A stretch of 64,000 nucleotides of DNA from the NCBI RefSeq assembly GCF_000213175.1, contig NW_009799101.1, positions 4,398,940-4,462,939 of the forward strand. Direction: 5' to 3'. Under the pieces are notes generated by a model that had not been told where the DNA came from, searched no databases, and saw nothing but the letters and a program-made list of their open reading frames with translations. Positions 21,216 through 32,850 of this stretch are shown piece by piece (positions within the stretch are counted from its first letter, which is position 1; the number at the start of each line of letters is the position of its first letter). Source of the stretch: Neurospora tetrasperma FGSC 2508. Lineage: Eukaryota; Ascomycota; Sordariomycetes; Sordariales; Sordariaceae. A program made the translations under genes and the position numbers.

Positions 21216-22136
21216 TCACCAGCACCCGCTGAACCCCCTTCCAAGGAACTCCTCAAACCATCTAACCGCCTGCAGAAACGCACTCTCCTTCGCAAACCTC
21301 AGTTCCCTGTCACTCACATCCGCACTGCTCGCAAATCCATGGACAGTACCCGAGTACAGACTAACCATGTACTCCTGCTCAGTCTCCAGCAACAGCGCCT
21401 CGATCTCCGCCCTTCTATCCGCACTCACCAGCGCATCATTGTCTGCAAACGCCACGCTCACTCGCCCATCGATACCCAGTACCTCATCGTCCTCTAGCAG
21501 ACTCGGGGTGGCAACGAACGCTACATCTACCCTTTCTTCGGGAGAAAGGGTGTCATCGAGGAAGCGGAAGGCAGAGCGGCCCCCGAAACAATAGCCCGCT
21601 GCTCCGATGCGAGTGACGTTCAAGGAGGAGCGGATGAAGGAGATGGTAGAAGCGATGATGGGGTCCGTAGCGCTCGGTGAGTGTTCAGAGAGGAATTCAG
21701 TGAGGTTGAAGCCGGGCGTGTTCAAATCGCTGGGGGCGGGGGAGCCAGAGAAGAGATCCGGTACAACGGTGAGGTAGCCTGCGCGGGCGAAGGAGTCGGC
21801 GAGGAGAAGGTTTGCAGGGGAGTCGAGGCCAAAGATGTCAGAGAGATGGAGGATTGCGGTGTCTGGGTGGACGTTGGCAGGGAAGTGGAGGGGTGGGCCT
21901 GTGATGTAAAGTGTTACTGGAGAGGAAAAGGGGGTGGTTAGCGGTATGTTTCAACAGGAGGGCAAGAAGGAGTGACGACGGGGCTTACTGCCAGTGTCAT
22001 CGAGAACCTTGGTTGTGCCTATGGGAGTGCCGGTGTTGGCGAGGATAGAGGTGTCGCCGCCGACGGGACATGCTGCGTGGCCGAGGTCGGTGAAGGCAGC
22101 GAGGGCGGCGAGAAGAGAGAGGATGACGGTTCGCAT
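21216..22136 (-). CDS. Secreted dienelactone hydrolase family protein
   Basis: Exons 22136-21989 and 21916-21216 give 282 aa, joined across a 72-nt intron (GTAAGC to CAG, branch GCTAAC). This is an alpha/beta hydrolase of the dienelactone hydrolase family. The nucleophile Cys159 lies in GYCFGG; probable triad partners are Asp208 in AFADND and His242 in GTVHGF. The N-terminus is a clear signal peptide (MRTVILSLLAALAAFTDLGHA, cleavage near 21-22), so the enzyme is probably secreted or vacuolar, unlike the cytosolic bacterial archetype. Two N-glycosylation sequons (NLT, NVT) fit that. The natural substrate is unknown; the family hydrolyses lactones and related esters. The start is fixed by the signal peptide. 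Confidence 0.88.
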
Positions 22137-23997
22137 GTTGGTCTTTCTTGGTGGCGATGCAGTGTCAAAATCAAGCAAGATTTGACGGATGGGAAGGTTG
22201 AAGGGAATGGAAGTAGAGAAAGAATGCCCCGGGGTCTGGCTTACATATAGAAAACTTGAGAATGTCGGTTGCGACTGCCAAGTGTCAGATGCCGACTTGC
22301 CAGGATATCCGACGCCCAACTCCCGCTCCCCGCATCTTTTGTTTCATCACGATTGGAATCAGGGAAGGAACTCTGAGGCAGGCAGGCACAGTACTCATTT
22401 CAACTCTAACCGCTTGAAGTCAACTGTATGTATGTCGAGTTCTGCGGTATTGAAACTTGCTCACTGGTGTTTAATCCTTGGCTCATTCCGTCTCCCCGCG
22501 ATATGTGCCACTGTTGTGGTCCATGTTGCATTTCGGGCTGTTTCTCATCCGCTGCTGACAAAAGCCTCAACAACTAGTGCTAACATATGCAGCACACGTC
22601 CTGCCCGCCGTGAAGTCCATATCGGCATACACACAAGGATGTGCTCATCACAGCTACTGACTTGATGCCATTCTCAGAGGCTTTATAGTATGACGCGAAT
22701 TAGTATCTGGATTCTCATTGTTTGTCTGAATAGCAGAATTTGGCGATCCTGGAGTGGGTATATACTGGTCCTCCCGTCTCCCGATTTGGCTAGCCATACC
22801 CAAACAAAGTATTGTTGCAAGTTCCAGGTAGCGGGATGTACCCATGAATCCTTGGATGGGAAACTCGGTTGCATTCTATGTGATGGTCGACATGGTTTCC
22901 CGTGCATGGGGCCAGTAGAGGTAAAGTATGAAACAAGAGATTGTCCATTGTTCTGGGAATGCTGAGTAGCTGACTAGATGGATGGATCCGGTTGTTTGTT
23001 GTTGACGTTCCTCGGCTAGAGGAGATGAGGGCAAGACAACTCGCATAGCAGGATATGAGAGAGACACCAAGAGAGAAAACAGGATCTGCAGTCTTCGCAA
23101 CAGCACGCACGTCCCCTTTCAATTCTTAAGCGCCTCGGATTCTTGTTCAAATCTTCCCCTTGGTCATTGAGCGCGGAACATGTCGGAAATGGAGCGGTAA
23201 CACTGACAGATGTCAACTGTATGCAGACTACTATTGAGATAGAACCGAACAAGTGATGGGTACTATCCAAGCAACCAGTTAATCGTGTTTCCAATTATTC
23301 TTTCTACTTTTGTTCGGACTTGGGACCGTTAGGGCGTTGACATCTCCTCCAAGGTACCGTAATTTACCAAATGGCCGGGTTCTTTGTCTGTCGGGAATTT
23401 CCAGACACTGTACCATCAATACCTGCCAAACAGACATGCTCCTGCAGCAAGGCGAGTGGAATGGCGCTTGGTCCAGGCCGCAGCAGCATCAGCAGGTTTT
23501 GTCTACCTACAGGTACCTTGTGCTTCGCTCCTGCCTCGCTTACTCCTCTACCTGTCACTCATCTTGTGGAGAAGAAAGTGGAAAGGTGGCATCAACACTG
23601 CGAGAGGTGCCTGCCACGGGACACAACCTGGACCGCGGCTGGGGGTGTCATCACTTCTTTCTTCCTTTAACATAGGTGACTGGACCACTCATCTCAACCT
23701 TTGCTCTTCCCTTTCTTTCACCCATTCACTCTCTTCGACTGCTTGGCACTTGATCCCACCCGCGTTCGCTCTTAGCTTGGATTACCTAGTCTTGCTCCGT
23801 TCTCTGCCTTTCTGGCTGATGTTTTTGTCTCCACAACATCAGCACAAACAACTAACTCGCACATCTCTTCAAGTGCAAGCGATCAAATTCCTCCATCTCT
23901 TGACGCCCATTACGACAGCGCAGTATCACCAACAAAATATCAGCATACCATCAGCATTACATCCACGCCCTCATTCAGCGCCCTTGGAAACGACCCG
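22137..23997. other. Shared divergent promoter region, no gene seen
   Basis: This lies between the starts of the hydrolase (minus) and the zinc-finger gene (plus). The longest frame here (23384-24001, plus) starts on TTG and has no domain. The last 300 bases are C/T-rich and look like the leader of the zinc-finger gene. Confidence 0.45.
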
Positions 23998-25907
23998 ATG
24001 ACTGCGACCAGTCACGATCTCCCCAGAAGTGGGCATGACAGCCACGACCATCGAGACCCTCGCTTCTTGAATGGACGTGTCGGTCATGGCCATAAAGACC
24101 ACTCTTCTGCAAACGGGCACGCCAGCTACGACCACCAAGACCATCCTCCCTCGAACGGGCACATCCTTCATGGCTACCTAAACCATTTGTTACACAATGG
24201 ACATGCCAGTGACGGCCAGCTAGCCAGCTTAGCGAACGGTGCGAGCGATGTGGACATGTCAAGGGACTTTCTGGCTACCCTCGACACCTATAACTCTATG
24301 CACACCGACATGAACAAGGGCCTGAACCTCTTGATGGATGTTTACCGCGACAAAAATGACAAACTCAGAGAGTACGACAAGCACTACACGGAAATGTGGA
24401 CCAAGCTCCAAGAGTATGAAAAAAAGACTGAGCATCTCGAAAACAAGATCCGCTGCCTGGAAGCAAAGAACCGGGCTCTGAATGACGTATGCTCTTTTCT
24501 TTCCATGTACGATGACCGCGAGCTAACACAGGCTGCACATCCCAGTCCTCCAACGCATTTGCTTGCCTAATAATTGATGGCGACGGAGCGTTGTTCCACG
24601 ACGAGTACTTAATCCAAGGCGAGGAGGGTGGCCGCGAGGCTGCCCATAAGCTTCATTCAGCCCTCAAGACATTCCTGGAAACGGCCAATATTGAAGATCA
24701 TATCAAATTCATCGTGGTCAAGATATACCTGAACGTGGAAGGCCTCTCCAGAGCCTTGATGGAGTCCGGTATCATACATGAGGACGATAAGCTCACAAAG
24801 TTTGGTCGCGGGTTTTGCCAAGCTCAGCCCTTCTTTGAGTTTATCGATGTCGGCCACGGCAAGGAAAAGGCAGATCTCAAGGCCACAAAGCACTTTGAAC
24901 TCATGGTGAACCTGAAGGATTGCAAGCGCGTGATGCTGGCTGGGTGTCATGACAATGGCTATGCCACGTCTCTTGAGGAGTACAGCAGATGGGCAACTGA
25001 CAAAATCACCCTCGTGGAGACGACCCCCGCCGCAAACGGTATTGCAAAACTGAAACAACATTTTAACTTTCAACAATTTCCAGACATTTTTCGCTCCGAG
25101 CCTCTCTGCCTTAGGAAGCGCAGCCAACAGAGCCGCAGCACCATCACCGCCTTCGGCAGCATCGAGCCATTTCCTAGCCCTTCGTCAACTTGTGTCGCTT
25201 ACCCATCAGCCGTTCAGTTCAATGGCGGTCCTTCATCAGCCGCTCTCACGAAGAGGCCCAGCCCGCCTCAAGCTGCCGCTTTCAGTTTCGCAGCATCCAA
25301 CTCAGGCGACTCTCAGAGTGAGGACAACCAAGCACCAGAAGAAAAGGACAGACAACCAGTCCTGAGCTATGCCAAGGCTGCAGGCACCCAACCTGTGGGC
25401 TATATCAAAGTCGGTCGCCTGGCCAGCAGCAACGACGTGTTGATGGGCAAATGCCGCAACCCACAACCCCCCAAGTCTGAGAAGATGTACTTCTTCCTCA
25501 ACAAAGCCGAGCAGCGCGTCGATTATCCCTTGTGTAGAGCACCCGACACTAAAGTACGCGAAGAGATTGAAGAGAAAACAAGGAAGAATCGCGCCAACTT
25601 TTGTAATGGCTACCACCTGATCAATCGATGCAAGCACTTGGCTGAGAACAATCACGGTCCTTGCGATTATACCCATGGCGAGCCGCTGAGTAAGGAGGCG
25701 AAAAAGTATCTCTGGTATAAAGCAAGAAGTGTGGTTTGCAAGAACGGAAGTGATTGCAGAGAGGATTATTGCCTTGCCGGTCATCACTGTGCCTGGGGGA
25801 AGGATTGCCGGTACAAAGATGATTGTCGGTTCAAAAAGATGCACGGTGTAGATCTTGTGAGGACTCTCCTTCCCTTTGTTGAAAAACGAAACGGATTATT
25901 GACCTAG
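23998..25907 (+). CDS. Coiled-coil CCCH zinc-finger protein
   Basis: Exons 23998-24486 and 24546-25907 give 616 aa. The intron (59 nt, GTATGC, branch GCTAAC, acceptor CCCAG) was placed by frame; the nearer CACAG acceptor would break it. Residues 1-75 are His/Asp/Gly-rich. Residues about 95-163 form a coiled coil (LREYDKHYTEMWTKLQEYEK). The second exon opens a globular domain (FACLIIDGDGALFHDEYLI, later VMLAGCHDNGY), which I take to be the fungal domain found with such fingers. A Ser/Pro/Ala-rich linker follows. At the C-terminus are cysteine/histidine fingers: C-x8-C-x10-C-x3-H, then C-x5-C-x4-C-x3-H and C-x5-C-x5-C-x4-H. CCCH fingers usually bind RNA. Target unknown. Confidence 0.85.
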
Positions 25908-26711
25908 GTATCACTACAGGAACGGTTCTATGTTGTCCACGAGGGTGATCCCTGCCCCAAGCCGATTAGAAGGGTCTAGTCCTTCACTCCCACTGCATGA
26001 GTCTACCTAGGCATGTGGGAAGATCCCGTCAGGGAGAGGAAGACGGCCCGGACTTGGAAGGAAGGCATGATGTCCTTGACCTTAACCACATTGACAACAG
26101 CGGTCCGAGGACAGCGAGGTAGAGGCCAACAAGATGCATCGAGGCAGATCTGACACACGGGTCCATTGTCGGTTGAGGATACAGCTGACGGTCTCAGTGG
26201 TTCATTTACGCAAGGTGCATAATTCACTTTGCAAAGAATTTCCGGAGGCAGTTTGGCCTGTTGCAGGGGTGGAGGGAATATAAAGATTTTAGGTTTGTGC
26301 CGAATCTGGAAGAATCTCGTGAGTAATCGAGTAGCAAAGCTTTCTTAGCAGGTACAAGGCATCGAAGCTGGAACAGACATGTTTTCGTAGTTCAACACAG
26401 ATAGGCTACAGCATGGAACAAACCAGATATGAACTCGAGCACCTTCGGCTCGTTTTGAGGTAGAATGCGCCCTCTTGTAGAGGTAACTTCATCTTTTAGG
26501 AGTTGGGTTCCCTTACTATTCTTTTGTTCTTCCCATCTCCCCTCACTGAGAAAATTGTATATCTCTACATACAGGTCTAGATATCACCCAGAGATTCTCA
26601 AGACATAACAGAAATAACCAAAAGGCCGCGATCCTCTGTTCTTGTTCCCTTCGCTGCGATCGTACCAAGTCCGTTCCAACCGAGCCCGACAAGATGACCG
26701 CCCCGTCCGGC
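25908..26711. other. Convergent 3' flanks, no gene seen
   Basis: Lies between two converging genes. Short frames only. A minus-strand frame at 26003-26227 contains CQICLDASCWPLPRC but is too short and isolated to call a RING protein. Confidence 0.45.
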
Positions 26712-27976
26712 TCAGGGCAGACCAGGCTTCGGAGCCTCATCCCAACTATCACCCAATCTGCGCACGTACCGCTTTCCGCGGACGCAATATGGATTGCCGC
26801 CGTTGTTGTTGGCGTTGGGGGACGTGATGGTGAAGACATCGCCCTGCGGCTTGGTCCCCGTGCACGAGTTGAACAGCCCATTGCGAACGCGGTAAGACGT
26901 CCGTCCCACCTTCACCCAGGCCGCAACCCAGTCGTACGCGCCCGCGCGGCATTCTTTGATGCTGCCTGTTGTTGTGGACTGCTCGACCCGGAAGCCGGCG
27001 GTGATCCACCGGGATAACTTGGCGCCAGCGGTGAAACGGATGGTCATGGCGTGAACTTCGATTTGACCGATGCTGCATTCGCCGTTGCCGCAGTCTAGGG
27101 ATTCCTTTGGTGGGTGGTGTATGCGGTTAGCTCTGTTCCGATACTTTCCAGGCATCATTGGGATCAGGAAGGATTGGAGGTGTTGAGATGGAGGAGACTT
27201 ACAGTCACCTGGATGTGCTTGGGCGTCTGGTGAGGGTCCCCATCGCCTTCCCTGATTGTCGTCGGCGTCCACTGCGAACAAGGATTATACTGACGCTTCG
27301 AAGGTCCCTCCTCCAAGTGGTTGTTGTCCTCGACCGTGAGTGTCTCATTGCCTGCGGCTAAAGAAGCCGCTTCTAGATCCAGTTGCTGCCACGTCCGCAT
27401 ACCTCTAGTCTCGGCAAGAGAAATCACTCGGGGGCCTCCATCCTGATTAGCAACTCGTGCCACCTCGGTTATCTCGAGAGGCCCACTGGTAGGGAAGCAG
27501 TTTGGTGGTAGTTTGTTTCTTTGCGCGAGGGTGATGGTGTTGAGTTGCAACATGACCTCGGGGGAGACTTCCGGTACAGTGCAGCTGATCAGAGTCTCAG
27601 TGTCGCTGACGATGCTGTTGCACTCAATACCGCCAGAAACCTCGGAGTTTCCGCTGACGGTATAAGTTTTGTTGCCAAAGGTGAGGGTTCCAAACCCATC
27701 TTGGTCGACATCGAAGGCGATAGTAGGCACGCTCTTGGTGGCCTGCAGACCGCCGGTCTCGAGATTGAGAGAGGTCGAGCAGGACTGGGTCAACATTTGA
27801 GTGTGGTCTTGGTTCCATACCTCGATGGTAGACTCCGAGGTGACCTTGTTGACTTGGAGATCAATGTTGACTACCTGCTTAGTCCCAGAGCTGTCGCGGG
27901 ACATTGTGCCTTTGCCGGATAAGGGAGATGCTAGTGCCACTGGGGTGGTGGCTACGATGAGGTGGAGAAACTTCAT
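26712..27976 (-). CDS. Secreted prepro-type protein with Kex2-like site
   Basis: Exons 27976-27203 and 27104-26712 give 388 aa. The donor is GTAAGT, a GCTAAC branch lies at about 27129, and the acceptor CAAAG is weak but is the one that keeps frame. A signal peptide is clear (MKFLHLIVATTPVALA). Residues about 20-226 read as a beta-rich pro-region with N-glycosylation sites. A dibasic KR at 227-228 followed by QYNPC is a typical kexin site. The 160-residue C-terminal part has six cysteines and an ordered core (CSIGQIEVHAMTIRF, then RVEQSTTTGSIKECRAGAYDW). Cleavage would release this part. I do not recognise the family; a small secreted binding or effector-type protein is possible. The C-terminus beyond NPYC is basic and may be flexible. 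Confidence 0.72.
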
Positions 27977-30100
27977 GGTTTCAGGTACCTCTAGGTTGCG
28001 GAAAATGGAGGCTTGAAAAGTATTTCAGTGAGTGTATTGGAAAGAAGTTGACGAGTGTGATGATGTGAAGGGTGTAGCACCAGAGGGTAGGCATCCGGTG
28101 GCCTTTTATCCTTTCCTGTTCTTCATTTCTTCGTCCGGGAAGGGGGACTGACGCGGACAGCCATAGATATCGAGCGATCGTAGTGTAGCATCTACAACTG
28201 CGGGCTACCAACAGTCTCGGCTTACTGTTCAACCGACGTGGAAGGTGAACTTCAAGACCCATCTTTTGCTATCATCACCACGGCAGAAAAGAAGCAGAGC
28301 CAACGAGACAAGAATGCGGACTTCGAAGCTCAGCCGTAATGTAATCCGCGCCAGCTGAGTGCATTATTGGGATCGGACGGTACCATTCTGCAAAAGGGAA
28401 GTTGTAGTGGTAGGTAGTAGTTTGTCAACCAACAGAGCTCGTATTGTGTTTTTGTTGATTGAGGAACCAATATTACCTTACTGTGCGTTCTGCGCTTTAA
28501 AGATGGAGCGTCTCTTGGCTGTCCGCCGGACGAAGGTGCCTCAGGAAGGACGGGTGAGCTTGTGGGGGCCAGGCCGCAAAGTCTCCAGTTACACATAAAA
28601 AGACGATCATCAAAATTGATGATTATGACTGGCAGGTGGATTTTATAGAGGCTCCAAGCAGTGCCAGTTACTTTGGCGGGAAGGAACGCTCAGAATGCTG
28701 CATGCACTTTCGCGTGCTAAAAGCGCTGATGAAGAAGGAACACTCTTACATGGTCTCTGGTATGGTCATAGCCAAAGACAGACGATTTCTCTATATACCT
28801 CTACCTAGGTACCCAGTTACGGCGGCGTTGCTCGTAGGTAGGAGCCCGTCCTTTTCCCCTCTAGGTAGTATTCTCGTTACACGTCTGATGAAGACATGCA
28901 CGAATATGGGAAAACCTACGCGCACCCTAGAGGTACGTACCTTTACACTTATCTCCACTCTATACTAGGGAGATCTCTTGCCAGCGTATATAACAGTCTC
29001 CAGCTTGTACATACCTGTACAAATACCTACAGAATATTTGAGAGTTCTTGGAAGAATTTCCAGGTGCCAAATAGCATAGCATTGCCTGGACACACTACCT
29101 ATACTTTCTCAAATATACTTCTGTCTAATGGATAGAGCCCAAACTGCATAGCAAACTCACGGGGGCGGCGGGGATGAGGCTGAATGGCGAAGCCCCCCTT
29201 CCGCGGAGACAAATGAATCAATAGACGTCACGGTGGTATTCGCTAGTCGGACTAGACAACGCATTACTCCTATAGGCACTTACCGCACTCGATCAGCGCT
29301 AGGTCCCAAGCTGTCGGGTCGCCCAGTTTGGAACGGTGAGAGTGATTGGGGCGCTTACCAGCAATGCGACCTCGAAGTTTTTTTTCGTTTCGCAACAACT
29401 TTCTGGCCCCTCAGCCCTCACAGTCGACATGGGAAAAGGGGGACTCGTGACAGCTGTGCCGGCAAAAGGTCCACTCTTGATCGGCAGGCCCCCATGTTTC
29501 ACTGACCAACAGAATCCAAAAAGAAGCAAAGAAATGTGCTCGCCAAGTACATACAGATGTGGCTGGGAGCAGTCAAGTTCGATGTCATTGCATCCTTCAT
29601 GTCATCTCCCCCTCCTTCCACCGACATCCTTAGGTACCAATAAGATCCAAAATGAAAGTAGGTAAGCGTCTCATTCATGGATGTGGAGCAGTGGGCCTCG
29701 TGTCCTATAGTCGCCCTTCTCCTACATCATCAATACATGTCTCTCTCTGCCTTCTTCACACCAATCGACCCCAGCTCATGCCAGCGTGCTAAGACTTTAA
29801 TAGTCTGGTCATGCCAGCCAGCATCGTGTTTTTTTGTGACCTCGAAAGATGTCTCAAGTTTCTAAGGCTGGCTACCTTATCGTGAGAACTTCTTTCCCAT
29901 CCGTTTTCATGGCCATACCAAGACGCTCTTCGTTTAGTAACTAAAGCAATCGGTAACTTGACCACCCAGAGGTACAGACCTTGTCGATGCAAACTGACAA
30001 CCACACCAGCTAGTTCCATTCATCAAACTCATCTCCAAGTCCAACGGCGATAACGTCCAGGCCAATAACCCACAGCACTTTGCCTCGAACCGCAGCAAAA
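27977..30100. other. Intergenic, no gene seen
   Basis: Promoter of the secreted protein (minus) at one side. The remainder shows only short frames. Near 28802-28811 there is a TACCTAGGTA palindrome of a kind repeated elsewhere in the window. Confidence 0.45.
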
Positions 30101-30649
30101 ATGTCACCACCCACCCCAGCCCTAAACCAAGCTATAGCGGCCCGAACCGCCGCCCCCTCTTCCTCCTCCTCCACCACCACCGCTCCCACATCCTCCACAA
30201 CCTGCAACCACGAATCCATGCCCGACCTCTCCCAAATCCCAGGCCTCCCGCAATCCCGCTCCGTCTGGGCCATCCCCAACTGGCCCGAATCGCTAGCCGG
30301 CATGACAGCCTGCTGCAACCTGAAACCCGACAACGAGGTACATATAGCTGAGCCGGACGGGTGCGCATTGTGGTGTTTCATTCCCGATGAGTTCCTCTTT
30401 GAAAGGAATAAAGATGGGACGAATGGAAAAAGGAGGGATGGCGCGGTGGCTGCGGATGCGATGGGGCAGTGTGTGAGGAATAAGGGAAACGTAACGGGGG
30501 CGTATATTACGGTTTGGCAGGTTAAGGAGGGGGGTGCGGCCGCGGGATTGGGGGGAATGGGGATGGGGAAGGGGAAGGGGAAGATGTCGCTGAAGAGGGT
30601 GGTGGGGATGGGGGTTTGGGGGGTGGTTGTTTGGGGGGTTTTGGGGTGA
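30101..30649 (+). CDS. Small Cys-containing protein with hydrophobic tail
   Basis: An open frame of 182 aa starts at ATG 30101 (MSPPTPALNQAIAARTAAPS); the longer frame upstream begins on TTG. The first 40 residues are Ser/Thr/Ala-rich. The centre looks folded: SVWAIPNWPESLAGMTACC, then EPDGCALWCFIPDEF and GQCVRNKGNVTGAYITVWQV. The cysteine pattern with a C-x-L-W-C core resembles small fungal proteins of unknown role that I cannot name. The C-terminus is Gly/Lys-rich, then hydrophobic to the last residue (VVGMGVWGVVVWGVLG), which fits a tail anchor or, less likely, a GPI signal. There is no obvious N-terminal signal peptide, though an upstream exon cannot be ruled out. Codon use is C-rich in the first half and G-rich in the tail. 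Confidence 0.5.
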   Translation: MSPPTPALNQAIAARTAAPSSSSSTTTAPTSSTTCNHESMPDLSQIPGLPQSRSVWAIPNWPESLAGMTACCNLKPDNEVHIAEPDGCALWCFIPDEFLFERNKDGTNGKRRDGAVAADAMGQCVRNKGNVTGAYITVWQVKEGGAAAGLGGMGMGKGKGKMSLKRVVGMGVWGVVVWGVLG

Positions 30650-31550
30650 TTGGTTTGGATTGTTAGTCTTCTTTAAGGACTGGAGAATTTTTTAACGAGA
30701 TTCCTAACTATTAGTCGTCGGCTTTTCATTTGGTATTTTGGTGGCAATACTTCCCTTTTCTTGGTTGTGCTGGCTTCGTAGAACCGAGGTATTGGAAGGT
30801 GCAATGGTGTCTTAGGTATTGGCGGGGTATTTAGTTGTCTTTCTGGGCTTTTTGGTCTTAGTCTTCCTCTTTCTTCTAATCAACCACCCTCCAACCCTTT
30901 CATTGAACCCACCTTGAGCACCACGAGTGGCTGCAGTATCGACGTACCTCGCTATGGTGTGGCGGCGTTCTTCAGCGGGTGCACTAACACTTATATAACA
31001 CATTAAGCTTTAAAGTCCTGGTGCTCCACAGCGGGAAGGAAAGCCCCGCCATGAAGGAAATTGCCCGAGGTACCCACCGTTCCTGAGCACAGCGGGTCCG
31101 GAGCGCGCCGGACTCGGACTGGACCCCACACCGGGATTCTTCCCCCACACGGCGTTACTAATTTTTGAAGTAAAAAGATAAGATAAGCATTTTCGACAAC
31201 ACCTTCCATTTGTTACCTATCATGCTTATCGCAATGGAGGGGTAATTGGACTTTTTTGCATCTTCCAAGACTTGGATCGTGGGGACTTCCAAGCAAATAT
31301 GTAGCATCGAATACTCCCTCCGATCTACGGGAGGAAAGAGCGCCTCAGCAGAAGTTTCCCACCTCGATTCCTCAAGAGGTACATAGAACTTTTACGTAAT
31401 CGAAGAATCACCCATCTTCGATCTCCGGCGACCGGCGAGCAGCGTATACAACGACGAGACATATATCAAGGCTACGACACCCGACTTCACTTCACTCACG
31501 TCTGGTCCAAGCTCACTCACCACCACCGCCGACCTCAAGAATTTCCCAAG
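30650..31550. other. Intergenic, promoter of the nickel transporter
   Basis: No gene seen. A TATATAA sequence lies near 30992, and the last 200 bases before 31551 are C/A-rich like a leader. A 15-base string GTCCTGGTGCTCCAC near 31015 also occurs near 13699; the significance is unknown. Confidence 0.4.
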
Positions 31551-32850
31551 ATGGCCTGCCTCAAACTCCCCCACCTCCGGCTCCCACCACCCCTCTCCTA
31601 CATCCCCCGCCCCGCCCTCCACCTCATCACCCTCCTCATCCTCATCAACTGCCTCGTCTGGGCCGGCGTCGGCATCACCCTGCACTACTTCCCCAAAATG
31701 ATCTCGCCCGCCGTGCTCTCCTACACCCTCGGCCTCCGCCACGCCCTTGACGCCGACCACATCAGCGCCATCGACCTGATGACGCGCCGCTTGATTGCCT
31801 CGGGCCAGCGACCCGTAGCCGTCGGCACCTTTTTCAGCTTGGGTCACAGCACCATTGTCATCATCACTTGTATCGTGGTAGCTGCGACGAGCGGAGCGCT
31901 AAGAGACAGGTTTGATGGGTTTCAGCGGGTGGGCGGCATCATTGGCACGTCTGTGAGCGCGGCCTTTTTGATTATCTTGGGAGTGGGGAACGGGTGGGTG
32001 TTGTATAAGCTGGTGAAGCGGCTGAGGGTGGTGTTGAAGGAGCAGAGGGAGCGCAGAAGGAGGGTGGAGGAAGGAGAGGATTTGCGAGCCGAGGAGGAGC
32101 AGGAGGCCATGAATAACTTGCAGTTGGAAGGGGCCGGGTTTCTGGCGAGGGTGTTTAGGAGGGTGTTTGCCATTGTGGATCGGCCGTGGAAGATGTACCC
32201 GCTGGGTGTACTGTTTGGGCTGGGGTTCGATACCAGTTCGGAGGTGGCCTTGCTGGGAATTGCGAGCATACAGGCGGTGCAGGGGACGAGTATTTGGTTG
32301 ATTCTGATTTTTCCGATTTTGTTTACTGGTGAGTTTCGCCTTTTGCAAGTAGAGGAAAGATGACTGCTAACGAGATGCTACAACAGCCGGCATGTGTATG
32401 CTCGACACGACCGACGGCGCCCTGATGATGGCCCTGTACACATCCAAGGCCTTCTCGAGAGACGTGGTGGCCATCCTGTACTACTCGATTGTGCTTACCG
32501 GCATCACGGTCGTTGTGTCGGCCTTCATTGGCGTCATCCAGATCCTGTCGCTTGCCTACAACGTGGCCGAGCCGACAGGTCGTTTCTGGGATGGGGTTGA
32601 AGCGATAGGCGATCACTACGACGTTATTGGCGGATGCATCTGCGGCTTGTTTGTCGTTGTCGGTCTGGCGTCGGTCATCATCTATCGCCCCTGGAGGAAA
32701 AAGATGGAGGACCGGATGGATGCAATGAGCATATTGGATGTCGAAAGCCCAGTCGCGTCGCCCGCTGCGGTAGCGGATGGTGCTATCAGCCCGTATGCCG
32801 ATAGTCCGGTGGTTACGCCCTTGGAACGGGTCCCGGAACGGATTGTTTGA
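31551..32850 (+). CDS. NiCoT-family nickel/cobalt transporter
   Basis: Exons 31551-32328 and 32387-32850 give 413 aa, joined across a 58-nt intron (GTGAGT, GCTAAC, CAG). This is a high-affinity Ni2+/Co2+ permease with about eight membrane helices in the plasma membrane. Signature motifs: the HALDADHI motif in helix II (64-71), FSLGHSTIV in helix III (95-103), LGFDTSSEVALL (224-235) and GMCMLDTTDG (261-270), the last built just after the splice site. A charged Lys/Arg/Glu-rich cytosolic loop (about 157-190) separates the two halves. In fungi nickel is needed chiefly for urease, so that is the likely physiological link. Selectivity between Ni and Co cannot be read from the sequence. Start: first ATG of the frame, followed by a short cytosolic N-terminus. 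Confidence 0.94.

Noticed and set aside
23384-24001. 205-aa plus-strand frame before the zinc-finger gene
   Set aside because: Begins on TTG, has no domain, and ends just after the real ATG of the next gene; it is leader sequence.
26003-26227. Possible RING-like string CQICLDASCWPLPRC
   Set aside because: Only 74 residues, the cysteine/histidine spacing does not complete a RING, and there is no neighbouring exon.
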